Counted from the first letter of the stretch, positions 45,377 to 54,521 are shown. The stretch is DNA of 64,000 nt from Limnobacter humi (GCF_024518835.1 NZ_JANIGO010000001.1:620001-684000); one strand, 5' to 3'. The notes: generated by a model not told the origin, from the letters alone. Numbers and translations are program-made.

Positions 45377-45392
45377 ACATGGCTCAAGGGCT

Positions 45393-45947
45393 TTAAAACA
45401 ACACCCGGCGCGCGGTCCAGTAATGCCGCTTCCAATAGGCTTCGTCCAGGCTGTTCAGCGTGACACCTTCGCTGGTGGACGCATGCAAAAACCAGCGTGA
45501 GCCCAGGTAAATGCCCACATGGTTGCTGCGGCGTCCTGTCCTGAAAAATACCAAATCGCCGGGTTGCATGGCCTCTTGAGCCACATCAAAACCCACATCG
45601 GCTTGTTGCTCGGTGGTGCGGGGCAGGTTAAGGCTCAGCCGTTGAGCCAGGGTGATTTGTGTAAATGCCGAACAATCCACGCCCTGGCGGCTGCTGCCGC
45701 CCAAGCGGTAAGGTGTGCCCTGCCAAGCTTTCAATTGGTCCAGCAAGGCTTCCTGAACTGTTTTGAGTGACCCGTCTGCTGGAGCGATCCGAGCTCCCTT
45801 GGGCAAGCGCTCGCCATCCAGTGTCATAGCGGGTTGTAAGCTGGAGCAGGCCGGCAACACCATTGCCACCGCCAACACCCATGCCAACCCACCCGTCAAA
45901 CCCCAACTGCACCCCGTGATCCGCCAACGGGAGAAACGCCCAATCAA
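45393..45947 (-). CDS. NlpC/P60 family lipoprotein (peptidoglycan hydrolase-like)
   Basis: Cell-wall cysteine peptidase, related to Spr/MepS. A hydrophobic segment ends in the lipobox LPAC-SS. The catalytic Cys is in GVDCSAFTQ, the His in RSNHVGIYLG, and the third residue in WFLHASTS. The long open frame begins at 46022, but that start would sit inside the previous gene and put 50 residues before the lipobox. A TTG at 45947 overlaps the upstream stop as TTGA and gives a 184-residue protein with a compact lipoprotein signal, so I prefer it. Confidence 0.85.
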   Translation of the reverse strand: MIGRFSRWRITGCSWGLTGGLAWVLAVAMVLPACSSLQPAMTLDGERLPKGARIAPADGSLKTVQEALLDQLKAWQGTPYRLGGSSRQGVDCSAFTQITLAQRLSLNLPRTTEQQADVGFDVAQEAMQPGDLVFFRTGRRSNHVGIYLGSRWFLHASTSEGVTLNSLDEAYWKRHYWTARRVLF

Positions 45948-46291
45948 ACCACAGCCCTGCGCTCGGAAAACCGCAGTAGACCTTTGGCAAACCGGTACAC
46001 CAGCCACACACACAACACCCAATACAGCAGAAACCCAACCCCCACCACAAACAAGACCAGCGCGGCTGCAAACCAGGCCATGCCAATCCAGAAGGTTGAA
46101 ATGAGCCAGCGGTAGTGGCTTTCATAAATGGTGCCAGCAGCCTCGGTCCTCTTGATGTAACAAATCACCAATGCAATCAGGATGGGAACAAAGGCCGTGA
46201 AAATACCCAGGGCACCCAACAGGTAGGCGACCAACACCGTGGTGCGGTTGCTGTCTTCACGGGGGTCTATCAAGTTGTTCGGAGTGTTCAT
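45944..46291 (-). CDS. Small membrane protein, DUF4870-like
   Basis: 115 residues with three hydrophobic segments (VLVAYLLGALGIFTAF, then FVPILIALVICYIKR; FWIGMAWFAAALVLFVVGVGF; LLYWVLCVWLVYRF). The pattern with 'ESHYRWLISTFWIG' matches small DUF4870/Tic20-like proteins of unknown role. It is co-transcribed with the NlpC lipoprotein (overlapping stop and start). Confidence 0.72.
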   Translation of the reverse strand: MNTPNNLIDPREDSNRTTVLVAYLLGALGIFTAFVPILIALVICYIKRTEAAGTIYESHYRWLISTFWIGMAWFAAALVLFVVGVGFLLYWVLCVWLVYRFAKGLLRFSERRAVV

Positions 46292-46729
46292 GCCAAGGCT
46301 CGGTGGTTGCATACACCGGATGGTAATTCAAGCTGGGCCCAGTGATGAAACCAAGCCACCGCTCCGGTGGATTTCGGGCTTGTCACGCGCTTAAATTGGA
46401 ATAAACACTCCAATCGAAACGATTGTTAACATGCTGATTTACAAGCATTTTATTGACATCGGAGACTGTCAGGGTTTAAATCAACCGTTACTCCGCAGTA
46501 ACATTAAGCAAATGATTTGATTGTCGAATTCCCTGCTTTGAAAATCCCGCTTGCCAGTTTGGACACCCATTCAAATTCGTCCAACCCCTGTCAAAGACAC
46601 CTCAAAATTCAGTGATTTAGGTTTTTTACCACGCTTGTCAGGGCTAACCCGCTCCCCTACACTGCACTGAGCAGTCCGTCGATTTACACCACTTACAACA
46701 ACATTTACCCCTTTCGGGAGACAGTTGAC
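46292..46729. promoter_or_regulatory. Long divergent intergenic region with promoter and two dyads
   Basis: This 438-base AT-rich gap precedes the cytochrome operon. TTGACA (46453-46458) and TTTAAA (46475-46480) with a 16-bp spacer form a plausible sigma-70 promoter. Just downstream, GTTACT-CCGC-AGTAAC (46487-46502) is a perfect 6-bp dyad across the expected start of transcription, like a repressor operator. A second perfect dyad, CAATCG-AAA-CGATTG, lies at 46411-46425. If this promoter is used the leader would be about 240 bases. No gene was seen in the gap. Confidence 0.45.
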
Positions 46730-49201
46730 ATGCGTCTCGTTTCATCCGGCTTCATCCCCGGCTTCGCTGCAGCAACCCTGCTGGCAGCCTTGGTTTGGGC
46801 ACCTGTGACCCAAGCTCAAACCGCCGCCTCCACAGCAGCCCCCAAGATTGAGAAAAAAACCGGCCTGGTGGACGTGAGCAAAGAATACTGGCCCGAAGCC
46901 GGCAAATACCCGGTGCCCAATACGCCCTACCAACACACCCTGCGTTCGGTGTCGCTGGAAGACCTGGCCAAGCGCAATGTGCTGCCACTGGGCATTTACC
47001 AAGGCACCCCGCAACTGAATGCCAACAAAGACTGGTACGAGAAAAACTTCTACGCCACCCTGGCTGCCAAAAAGGTGTGGAACCCAGGCACAGGCCCAAA
47101 AACGCATGAATTCCAGGGCCCGATCACCTGGAAATACGAGCCCATTCCCCAACTGCCGCCACCACCTTGCGATCAACCCCAACCCACCGGCTACGACGCC
47201 GAGGGTTGCCGCTATGTGAACACCCTGTTCAAGGATGTGGAAGCCAAAGACCCCGCCAAAGCCAAACAGCTGCGTGAACAGGTCCGCCGCGGCCGTGACG
47301 TGTGGTTCAAGGGCACCTTCGGCAACCAGGACGAGCCCTACCTGCACTTTGCCCGCGCTGCGGGTGGACAAAACAAAATCTGGTACCCGTGGCTGGACAC
47401 CCGTGAACGCAAACACCGCTTCACCAAGTACGGCCTGGTCAACGACCCGGATTGCACCGAAGGCGACGCCTCCACCAACTGGTGGGACAAGTGCCCAGAC
47501 CCGCACAGCAGTGGTGTATTGGGTTACCGCCGCTACTACGCCGACCCGGTCAAGGACGACAAAACAGGCAAGGTGGTGTTTGATCCCCAAACCTCCCCGT
47601 ATCGCAAAGACGAGTTGCAGAAAAACATGCGCTACGTGGTCGGCCACCCCTGCGTGCAATGCCACGTGGGCATTGACCCCACCAACCCACCGAAAGACCC
47701 CAACCAGCCTCGTTGGGAAAACCTGTCCGCCACCATTGGCAACCAGCACATTGTTCAGCCGCTGATGTTCTTCCAGGGCACCGACCATGACGCCGTGGTT
47801 CGCCAGGTATTGAAGGCTGGCCGCCCCGGAACGATTGACACCTCGCTGGTGGCCAACGACTTCCAGAACAACCCGGGCACCCAGAACAACATCATGGACT
47901 TCCAAAACCGCCGGGTGTTTGAACATGTCATGAAGGATCCAGTGACCGGGGAAATCAAGAAGGGCCTGACCCAACACGTGCTCAAAGGCGGTGAAGACTC
48001 CGTGGGTGATCGCCTAGCGCTGATACGTGTGTACGTCAACATCGGCATGTGCACTGAAGAATGCTGGGCCCCCAACTTCCCGACACCGGGCAAACTGTTC
48101 GGCAAGAAGGCCAGCCAAAGCCCATTTTCCATCAAGCAGTGCGCCGCCGAATGCGAGCCCTGGAATTATGCCGATGCGAAAATGGAAGACTTGGCTGCAT
48201 TCCTCATCACCGGTGGCCCCACTTACCTGGGCAACGCCAAGGACGTGGATGGCTCTGCAGGCCTGAAGTATGTGGACTTCAGCAAAGTACCTCAGGGCCG
48301 CAAGGTGTTTGCCCGTGAGTGCGCCAGCTGCCACTCGTCCAAGGTGGCCCCTGAAAACATTCGTCGCGACAAAGCTGCACTGGAACGTTTCTATGACGGT
48401 CATGTGTTCGGTTCAGAGCAATTCTGGAAATACGAATTCACCGATGAAGAACGCAACTCTGCCAAGTTTGTGGCGCAATACATGGCCAAGGACGACAAGG
48501 GCAACCTGCGACCCAAACAATTCGCCAAAGACGGTGTGTTTGGTCAGGACTGGTTGGGCAACGATGAACTGACGCCCTTCCACGAAATTGGTACCAACAT
48601 GTGCCGTGCCCTGCACGACAACCACAACAAGGGTCACATCTGGGAGGAGTTTTCATCGGAAACTTACAAACAGCGCAAGAGCCCCGGCAAAGTGGATGTA
48701 ACCCTCAACCGCATGGTGCCAGGCTTGGGCGGCACCAAAGTGGGCGAGCGTGAAATCACCGGTGGCCCTGGTTACCTGCGCAACATCAGCCTGCTGTCGG
48801 TGTGGGCCACAGCCCCCTTCCTGCACAACAACGCCATTGGTGAAATGCCCGTGCAAAAGGACGGCACACCCGACGCCACGGTTGCAGGCCGCATCAAGGC
48901 CTTTGAGCAATCCTTTGATGAACTGATGATGAGCGACGACCCGAAAGTGAAGCCATCGCGTCCGGTGAAAATTTCCACCACCGACACCGACATCAAACTG
49001 GCCCTGCAGGAAGACCAGGGTGGATTGGTCAAGCTACCCGTGAAGAAAGGCACAGAAATCGGCAAGTTCACCAGCAGCGACCCGCACCATCCGCTCACAC
49101 AAAAGTGCGATGATTTGGTGGAGAACAAAGGCCATCAGTTTGGTGTTTCACTCTCAAAGGACGAAAAGCGCGCCCTGCGTGAATTCTTGAAGTTGATGTA
49201 A
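46730..49201 (+). CDS. Exported di-haem c-type cytochrome, RoxA/CcP-like
   Basis: Large periplasmic or secreted protein (823 aa) with a signal peptide (cleavage near TQA-QTAA). Two haem-binding motifs: C308-VQ-C311-H312 and C531-AS-C534-H535. The second starts a region resembling di-haem peroxidases and the rubber oxygenase group (later segment GPGYLRNISLLSVWATAPFL). Extra cysteines (CTEEC, CAAEC) may form disulfides. It could be an oxygenase, a peroxidase or an electron carrier; the N-terminal 300 residues match nothing I know. A GGGAG site precedes the start; the next gene begins two bases after the stop. Confidence 0.8.
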   Translation: MRLVSSGFIPGFAAATLLAALVWAPVTQAQTAASTAAPKIEKKTGLVDVSKEYWPEAGKYPVPNTPYQHTLRSVSLEDLAKRNVLPLGIYQGTPQLNANKDWYEKNFYATLAAKKVWNPGTGPKTHEFQGPITWKYEPIPQLPPPPCDQPQPTGYDAEGCRYVNTLFKDVEAKDPAKAKQLREQVRRGRDVWFKGTFGNQDEPYLHFARAAGGQNKIWYPWLDTRERKHRFTKYGLVNDPDCTEGDASTNWWDKCPDPHSSGVLGYRRYYADPVKDDKTGKVVFDPQTSPYRKDELQKNMRYVVGHPCVQCHVGIDPTNPPKDPNQPRWENLSATIGNQHIVQPLMFFQGTDHDAVVRQVLKAGRPGTIDTSLVANDFQNNPGTQNNIMDFQNRRVFEHVMKDPVTGEIKKGLTQHVLKGGEDSVGDRLALIRVYVNIGMCTEECWAPNFPTPGKLFGKKASQSPFSIKQCAAECEPWNYADAKMEDLAAFLITGGPTYLGNAKDVDGSAGLKYVDFSKVPQGRKVFARECASCHSSKVAPENIRRDKAALERFYDGHVFGSEQFWKYEFTDEERNSAKFVAQYMAKDDKGNLRPKQFAKDGVFGQDWLGNDELTPFHEIGTNMCRALHDNHNKGHIWEEFSSETYKQRKSPGKVDVTLNRMVPGLGGTKVGEREITGGPGYLRNISLLSVWATAPFLHNNAIGEMPVQKDGTPDATVAGRIKAFEQSFDELMMSDDPKVKPSRPVKISTTDTDIKLALQEDQGGLVKLPVKKGTEIGKFTSSDPHHPLTQKCDDLVENKGHQFGVSLSKDEKRALREFLKLM

Positions 49202-49203
49202 AC

Positions 49204-50982
49204 ATGGCAAAACGAACACGGGTTTGGGTGGCCTTGGCCACCATGGTGGCTGTGGCCGCTGGGTGGAACTGGATGCGGGACAATGAAGCCCGCAGCCAGG
49301 CCAGTGTGACAGCACTGGCCAAGGTGGTCGACAAAGCCGACCCGCACCTGGCGCTCAGCGCCACCGTGCTGGCCGATGGCGACTTGCCACCGGAAGGCAC
49401 CCGATCCCTGTTCGACCATGTGGCCGCCCAAAACGGCGGCGTGCCATACCCCTTTCCCAAACTGATTGAAGCCCTTCAAAAAATGAACCCAGAGGGCGCA
49501 CCACCTGTGGCGGTGATGCTACCGCACGGGCGCTCTTTGTTGAAAGGCCAGGCCGATGACGCACACCCGCGTGTGCTGCTCGCGGCTGACTTCCAAGCCC
49601 CCAACACGCCCGCTGCATTGGGTGTTAACGCACGGGGCCAGCTGTTTCTGGGCTTTGTGGAAAACGCCAATGAAATTGAAGTGCTCAGCTACAACGAAGC
49701 AGCGGGCCGTTATGAATTCCAATTGGTGCAAGACTATTCAGCAATCGGGGCACGCAAGTTGGTGTACGCCCGGCGGCAAATTTGCCTAACCTGCCACCAG
49801 GGCGGGGCACCCATTTTTCCGCAACGCCCCTGGAACGAGACCAACGCCGCCCCCGACACGGTGGAAGCCATGCTGCGCGCCCGCACCAAGGCCGGCCTTG
49901 ACACACAGACCTACCTCGGCTTGCCATTGCAGAACACGCTAAGCTCACCCGAACGTTTTGATGAACTGACCGATGTCGGCAACTTCTTTGCCACCACCCA
50001 ACAGCTGTGGCTGGATGGCTGTGGCAATCAGGGCAACACATCGGTGGATTGTCGTAAAACCATGCTCAAGCTGGCGTTGCAATACAAAGTGCGCCCTGGC
50101 GATTTCAAGGAAGAGGGCGTTCAAGTGGAACGCTTGAAAACCCTTCAGGCCAAGGCCCTGAGTGACCGCACGATTGCGGTGGCTGAATCTGACCTGACCA
50201 ATCGAGATCCAGTGGCGGAGCAAAAGGGCATCAAGGGTTGGTGGCGCAGCTTGACCACCGCGCGCATTCAACTGGGTGACGGTGCCAAAAACAACGAAGA
50301 CCTGGAGGCTTTTGACAAGCTACCCAAGCTGCCCCTGGCGCTGGACCCGCTGACCAAACGCGCCCCAAAACGCATTCTGACGGCAGCCAATGTCGACGGG
50401 GTTTATGGCTTGGCCAGCCTGTTGACAGAGAGCGACATCAACACCTTGATGGAAGCCGCCAACTGGCAATTCGACAACCTGGCCAAGGCAGTCGACAAGC
50501 TGCCCGACCCCCTGTTTGATGCCAAACCCTTTGAACGGGTCAAGACCGTTCAGGCCTTGATGAAAAGCACTGAACTGCCCAAGGTACGCAGCGGCGGCCC
50601 AGTTCAATTGGCGTATTTGTTCACCGATGTCAGCGACATGTCACCCCCAATCGCCACTGGCGTACCCCCATTGCAATTAAAAACAGGCTCATCGCTTGAG
50701 CCTTTTGAAACCTATTGCTTTTCATGTCACCGCGGCAACCCTGCCAAGCGGCTCAATTTCATGGGTGCCGACAGTGAAGACAAGGTTCTCGCCCAAATGC
50801 GCGACAAAACGGAAATTCGGGATGCGTTGGATTGGGAGCGCTATGAAGGCACCGACAAGGCGTCCATGTTGATGCCGCCGCGCGACTCCAAACAATACGC
50901 GTTGATGGTTGAAGATCAGAAAAAAAATCCAAAGCTGAGAGAACAAATGCGGGCGGTTGTCCCGAGCCTGTTCGGCTTTTGA
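49204..50982 (+). CDS. Exported c-type cytochrome with two haem motifs, unknown family
   Basis: 592-residue protein with an N-terminal signal or anchor helix (VWVALATMVAVAAGW). Haem motifs C194-LT-C-H198 and C505-FS-C-H509 lie 311 residues apart, separated by a mostly helical region. The first is within RRQICLTCHQGG and the second within ETYCFSCHRGN. I do not recognise the family. The tight spacing to its neighbours says that it works with the other cytochromes here, probably in periplasmic electron transfer. Confidence 0.75.
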   Translation: MAKRTRVWVALATMVAVAAGWNWMRDNEARSQASVTALAKVVDKADPHLALSATVLADGDLPPEGTRSLFDHVAAQNGGVPYPFPKLIEALQKMNPEGAPPVAVMLPHGRSLLKGQADDAHPRVLLAADFQAPNTPAALGVNARGQLFLGFVENANEIEVLSYNEAAGRYEFQLVQDYSAIGARKLVYARRQICLTCHQGGAPIFPQRPWNETNAAPDTVEAMLRARTKAGLDTQTYLGLPLQNTLSSPERFDELTDVGNFFATTQQLWLDGCGNQGNTSVDCRKTMLKLALQYKVRPGDFKEEGVQVERLKTLQAKALSDRTIAVAESDLTNRDPVAEQKGIKGWWRSLTTARIQLGDGAKNNEDLEAFDKLPKLPLALDPLTKRAPKRILTAANVDGVYGLASLLTESDINTLMEAANWQFDNLAKAVDKLPDPLFDAKPFERVKTVQALMKSTELPKVRSGGPVQLAYLFTDVSDMSPPIATGVPPLQLKTGSSLEPFETYCFSCHRGNPAKRLNFMGADSEDKVLAQMRDKTEIRDALDWERYEGTDKASMLMPPRDSKQYALMVEDQKKNPKLREQMRAVVPSLFGF

Positions 50983-51001
50983 AAACACACAAGGAGCCTG
51001 G

Positions 51002-51790
51002 ATGTTTGCACAACCCATCACCAACCGGATGCGCTGTTTGCACGTTGCAGTGCTGCTGGCCCTGTCGGCCACTGCAGCGCAAGCGCAACCTCTGTTTGCC
51101 AATCTGTACAAGCAACAATACGGTTATTCCCCTGCCTGCACCGCCTGTCACCGGGACGGTGGCGGTTCGCCGTTGAACAATTTCGGCAAACAGTTCAAAG
51201 ACGCGGGCGAAAGCCTGGCTGCCTTTACCAAAATTGGCGACCTGGATGCCGATGGCGATGGGTTTAAAAACGTTGTGGAAGCCATGGCCAAAGCCAACCC
51301 GGGCGTGAAGGAGTCTACCCCCAACAACAAGGGTGCGTGGCTGGACATTTCCAGCTTGATTCCCAAAGAGGTGCAGGAGCAGTTCCCGGATGTGAAGGAA
51401 TACCTGCCGCGCGATGCCTTCCTGACTCCGCAGGATATTGAACGAGCCAAAGGCATGGGAGCCACCCTCAGTCAAAAAGATGACAACACCATTTACATTC
51501 CCCTGAAAGACAAACGCCCAGCCGGTGCGGCTCTGATTTTTCCGGCGGAGTACCAAGGCAAAGCATTCTTCTTGATGCTGGTCACCGATCGGCAATTGAC
51601 CATCACCAGCGTACAACCCATCAACACCCGCCAGGTGAAAGAAGCGGCCAACCCCGCTTTGTACGGCGCCTTCAAAGGCATGGCATTGGACAAACTCACC
51701 GCCGGTTCTGGCCAGGACTTGAAAGCAGCAGTGGCCAACGCAGTGAAAAAGGCGGGTACCTTGGTGTTTGTTCGATTAAAAACCGCCTGA
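51002..51790 (+). CDS. Exported mono-haem cytochrome with EF-hand-like loop
   Basis: 262-residue protein. A strong AAGGAG site precedes ATG 51002. The signal peptide ends at AQA-QPLF, followed by one haem motif, C46-TA-C49-H50 (ACTACHRDGGG). A calcium-loop-like segment DLDADGDGFKNVVE follows at about residues 80-93, as in EF-hands or dockerins. The C-terminal half is a strand-rich domain without a recognised family. It is the third cytochrome in the operon. Confidence 0.75.
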   Translation: MFAQPITNRMRCLHVAVLLALSATAAQAQPLFANLYKQQYGYSPACTACHRDGGGSPLNNFGKQFKDAGESLAAFTKIGDLDADGDGFKNVVEAMAKANPGVKESTPNNKGAWLDISSLIPKEVQEQFPDVKEYLPRDAFLTPQDIERAKGMGATLSQKDDNTIYIPLKDKRPAGAALIFPAEYQGKAFFLMLVTDRQLTITSVQPINTRQVKEAANPALYGAFKGMALDKLTAGSGQDLKAAVANAVKKAGTLVFVRLKTA

Positions 51791-51812
51791 AAATGCGGCA
51801 GGGGGCTGTAGC

Positions 51813-52733
51813 GTGCTGAAGTGGATTCGACAAGCTGGGTTGATGGTGGTGCTGGGCTTAAGCCTTGGCGTGGGGTTAAACCTTGGCCAGCATTGGCTGG
51901 GGTGGGCGACCAACACGCAACTGATTCAATCTGCTGACGCCCAAACCTCTACGGCCCAAACAGCGGCATCTGAATCAGGCTCAAGCAGTGAGCCTGCGGG
52001 CACAGGCCCTGCCACCGCCAGTGGTGATGCCAATTTTGATTTCTTCAGCGACAAGCCGGTTGAAAGCACCGATGTGGTGGTAATACCTCCCGAACAATCG
52101 CCATGGATTACCGTGGGTGGCCCCATCGCACTGCTGATGTTCGGGGGTTTTATTTTGTGGGTCACCAAACTGCTTATCCCATTCGACAAGCATTCGGTGG
52201 ACATCAACCTGCGCAACTTTCCACCTGCTGCCAAGCGGGGCATGGCCATTGCCGTGGTGCTGTTTGGTATTGCGTTTGCGTTTGGTGCGAGCGAGATTTG
52301 GTATCAAATGCAGTTCTTCGGCAGCTCGGCTGAGTTCATTAAAGCCATGTCGTTGGGGAAACTGATCGTGATGACCCACGCCCACCTGTTTGGCTTTACC
52401 ACCGCCTTTTTTATTGTGGGTATTCCGTTTTCCATGCAGTTCAATCACATTCGCCTGTACCAGTGGATTTTTCCGATTGGCCTGACGGCATCGCTGGTTG
52501 ACGTGATGAGCTGGTGGGGCATCAAGTACATTGCCAACTCGTTTGAGATGGTGTCCATGGTGTGCGCGTTGCTGTTCTCCGGCAGCTACCTGTGGATGCT
52601 GATCGGCTTGCTGCGCACCCTGGCCTTCCCTGAAGTGATTTGGGCATCAGACAAAGACCGCGCCTTGCGCGCCGAAGAACTGAAGCGCAAACGAACAGCC
52701 AAACGCGAATTCCGGAAGTTCTTCAACGGATAA
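51813..52733 (+). CDS. Multi-pass membrane protein of the cytochrome operon
   Basis: 306 residues: an N-terminal helix, a low-complexity S/T/A/G linker (about 45-75), then five hydrophobic helices (WITVGGPIALLMFGGFILW; AIAVVLFGIAFAFGA; LIVMTHAHLFGFTTAFFIV; WIFPIGLTASLVDVM; SMVCALLFSGSYLWMLIGLL) and a strongly basic C-terminus. Histidines in the THAHLFGF helix and in MQFNH could bind haem or metal. It is a plausible membrane quinone or electron-transfer anchor for the three cytochromes, by context only. The start is GTG at 51813 with GGGGG upstream. No confident family. Confidence 0.7.
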   Translation: MLKWIRQAGLMVVLGLSLGVGLNLGQHWLGWATNTQLIQSADAQTSTAQTAASESGSSSEPAGTGPATASGDANFDFFSDKPVESTDVVVIPPEQSPWITVGGPIALLMFGGFILWVTKLLIPFDKHSVDINLRNFPPAAKRGMAIAVVLFGIAFAFGASEIWYQMQFFGSSAEFIKAMSLGKLIVMTHAHLFGFTTAFFIVGIPFSMQFNHIRLYQWIFPIGLTASLVDVMSWWGIKYIANSFEMVSMVCALLFSGSYLWMLIGLLRTLAFPEVIWASDKDRALRAEELKRKRTAKREFRKFFNG

Positions 52734-52822
52734 GGGCAGGGTGATAACACCCAGCACCCACTTCTCACCCGGATATCCGCACTGGTAACCTTTGTCTCCC
52801 ACGATGAGGAGTGAGGTTGCCC

Positions 52823-53341
52823 ATGCACCCTGCATCCCAATATTCAACAGCCCGACTTTCATGGGTGCTCGCGCTCACAAGCCTGGTGCTGCTGGCACTT
52901 CCATTTCGTTCTGCGGAGGCCTTCTTGTTTAAAAAATATGTGTATTGCTCTCCAATGATTGGCAAGGTTCATTGGGCTGGAAAACCTCTGCAAGGTTTAA
53001 CCATCAAGCGCAACCTGAAAAGTGGTGGATTTAAAGGGGGACGATATGACGATGAAACCATCACTGATTCAGCAGGGCACTTTGAGTTGCCTGTTGTCGA
53101 ACACCGCAGACTTGCTACTCCCGACTTTTTTTCGGCCAATCCTCAAGTCTCACAAAGCCTTAAGACCACGCTGGATGGCATGGATTATTACCTGTGGTCT
53201 TGGTCAATCAACCAATTTGAATTGGGCGCTGAAGGCTTTGGAAATCCGATGACATTTGATTGCGATCTATCTGTCTACGAACTGATCGGTGGATCCCCCA
53301 TGGTGAAGTGCACCGTATCCGGAAAAAAGTCCTATGAATGA
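52823..53341 (+). CDS. Exported DUF6795-like protein, putative lipase immunity protein
   Basis: 172 residues with a signal peptide (cleavage near AEA-FLFK). The body looks like a small carboxypeptidase-regulatory-like beta domain: MIGKVHWAGKPLQGLTIKR, then DDETITDSAGHFELPVV. This pattern resembles DUF6795 proteins, which often lie next to lipase effector genes. The lipase gene begins inside its last codons (8-base overlap). Because it is exported, it could neutralise a lipase acting in the periplasm. The immunity role is inferred. Confidence 0.68.
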   Translation: MHPASQYSTARLSWVLALTSLVLLALPFRSAEAFLFKKYVYCSPMIGKVHWAGKPLQGLTIKRNLKSGGFKGGRYDDETITDSAGHFELPVVEHRRLATPDFFSANPQVSQSLKTTLDGMDYYLWSWSINQFELGAEGFGNPMTFDCDLSVYELIGGSPMVKCTVSGKKSYE

Positions 53342-54521
53342 ACTCAATCCGGCATCGGTTTATGAGTTGGCACGTCTGGCCTACGAAGCAAAAACGCAGG
53401 ATGAGGACAGTTTGGCGCGGCAGCTTCGCACCTTCCCGCATTTGAAATTGAAAACCAATTCAACAAGAATTCTCACTGGAACTGCAGGGTTCAAATCATC
53501 CACCCTGAGCGGGTTCGGTTTCTGGGTTGAATTGGGTGGTGCTCGTCAAGGGGAAGTAGTCCTCACTACCCGTGGCACCATGACAAGCTGGTCCGATATT
53601 GAAACCGACATGGATTTTCCGTGTGTGTTGGGCCCCACGGGTCATCCGGTACACCAAGGGTTTCAAAACACGTTCCAAAGCTATGTCAACCAGGTTCAAC
53701 AACTCGTGGAGCAATGCGGGCGAGCCTTCAGACCGAAGGTCATCCACTGCGTTGGTCACAGTTTGGGCGGGGCTTTGGCCAACCTCAATGCTGCAGCCTT
53801 CAACGCGTTGGGTCTGACCACCTACCTGTACTCGCTGGCAGCACCCCGGGTGGGCCGCTGGGCCTATGCAGAGCACCTCAGCAACACACTCCATGAAGCG
53901 CGGGTGAAGCGAGTGGCCAATCAATCCGACATCGTCACCATGGTGCCCTGCTTTCCCTTCATGCATGCCCCCCATTCCCACGGGCATATATTGCTGGACG
54001 GCAGCATGTTTAAAATCAGCATTAACCAACACCGTCTGGGTGTCGGTTATTCCAGTATGAAAAATCGAAGCTGGGATCAACTGATTCGCGACACGCGTGG
54101 CAAGCAAGACAAACTCAAACAAAAGCTTAACAAAGCCCTGACGGATGGCGATGGTTTCTTGAGCGGGCTGAGCCAATACACTGGTGCCATGTATTCAGCC
54201 GATCTGCTCAATGTTCTCAGCAATGCATTACACCTGTTGATGAAGCGCGCGGGTGTGGGTGGTTTGATCTCGGTCGAGTATTTTGGCACAGGGGCATTCA
54301 CCACGTTGGATCAAATTGCCGAAATACTGTCCCAGTACGCCCGTGGGGCTGTAAAGGCGGGAGAACAAGTGATGCTGTGGTTAAACGGCGTGATGGCGTT
54401 CTTGGGACGAATGGGACAGAAGGTGGCCGATGCATCCATCGGCACCATCCGATATGTGTTCAACCTGCTTTGCAATGCCTTGGAACAATTGGCGAAGCAG
54501 GCCGTTCAAAAAGCAGAGTAA
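53334..54521 (+). CDS. Class 3 lipase, putative secreted (T6SS-type) effector
   Basis: 395-residue alpha/beta hydrolase without a signal peptide. The nucleophile elbow GHSLGGALANL contains S143; the acid and base probably lie in NQSDIVTMVP and HSHGH. The fold from TTRGTMTSWSDIETDMDF to the elbow matches Lipase class 3. The last 120 residues are helical and amphipathic and may contact membranes. Lack of a signal, the overlapping exported partner and T6SS-type genes 8 kb away suggest a type VI phospholipase effector. Confidence 0.8.
   Translation: MNELNPASVYELARLAYEAKTQDEDSLARQLRTFPHLKLKTNSTRILTGTAGFKSSTLSGFGFWVELGGARQGEVVLTTRGTMTSWSDIETDMDFPCVLGPTGHPVHQGFQNTFQSYVNQVQQLVEQCGRAFRPKVIHCVGHSLGGALANLNAAAFNALGLTTYLYSLAAPRVGRWAYAEHLSNTLHEARVKRVANQSDIVTMVPCFPFMHAPHSHGHILLDGSMFKISINQHRLGVGYSSMKNRSWDQLIRDTRGKQDKLKQKLNKALTDGDGFLSGLSQYTGAMYSADLLNVLSNALHLLMKRAGVGGLISVEYFGTGAFTTLDQIAEILSQYARGAVKAGEQVMLWLNGVMAFLGRMGQKVADASIGTIRYVFNLLCNALEQLAKQAVQKAE

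Noticed and set aside
46742-47977. 411-codon open frame antisense to the first cytochrome gene
   Set aside because: The opposite strand has a signal peptide, haem motif and a ribosome-binding site; the antisense frame has none of these.
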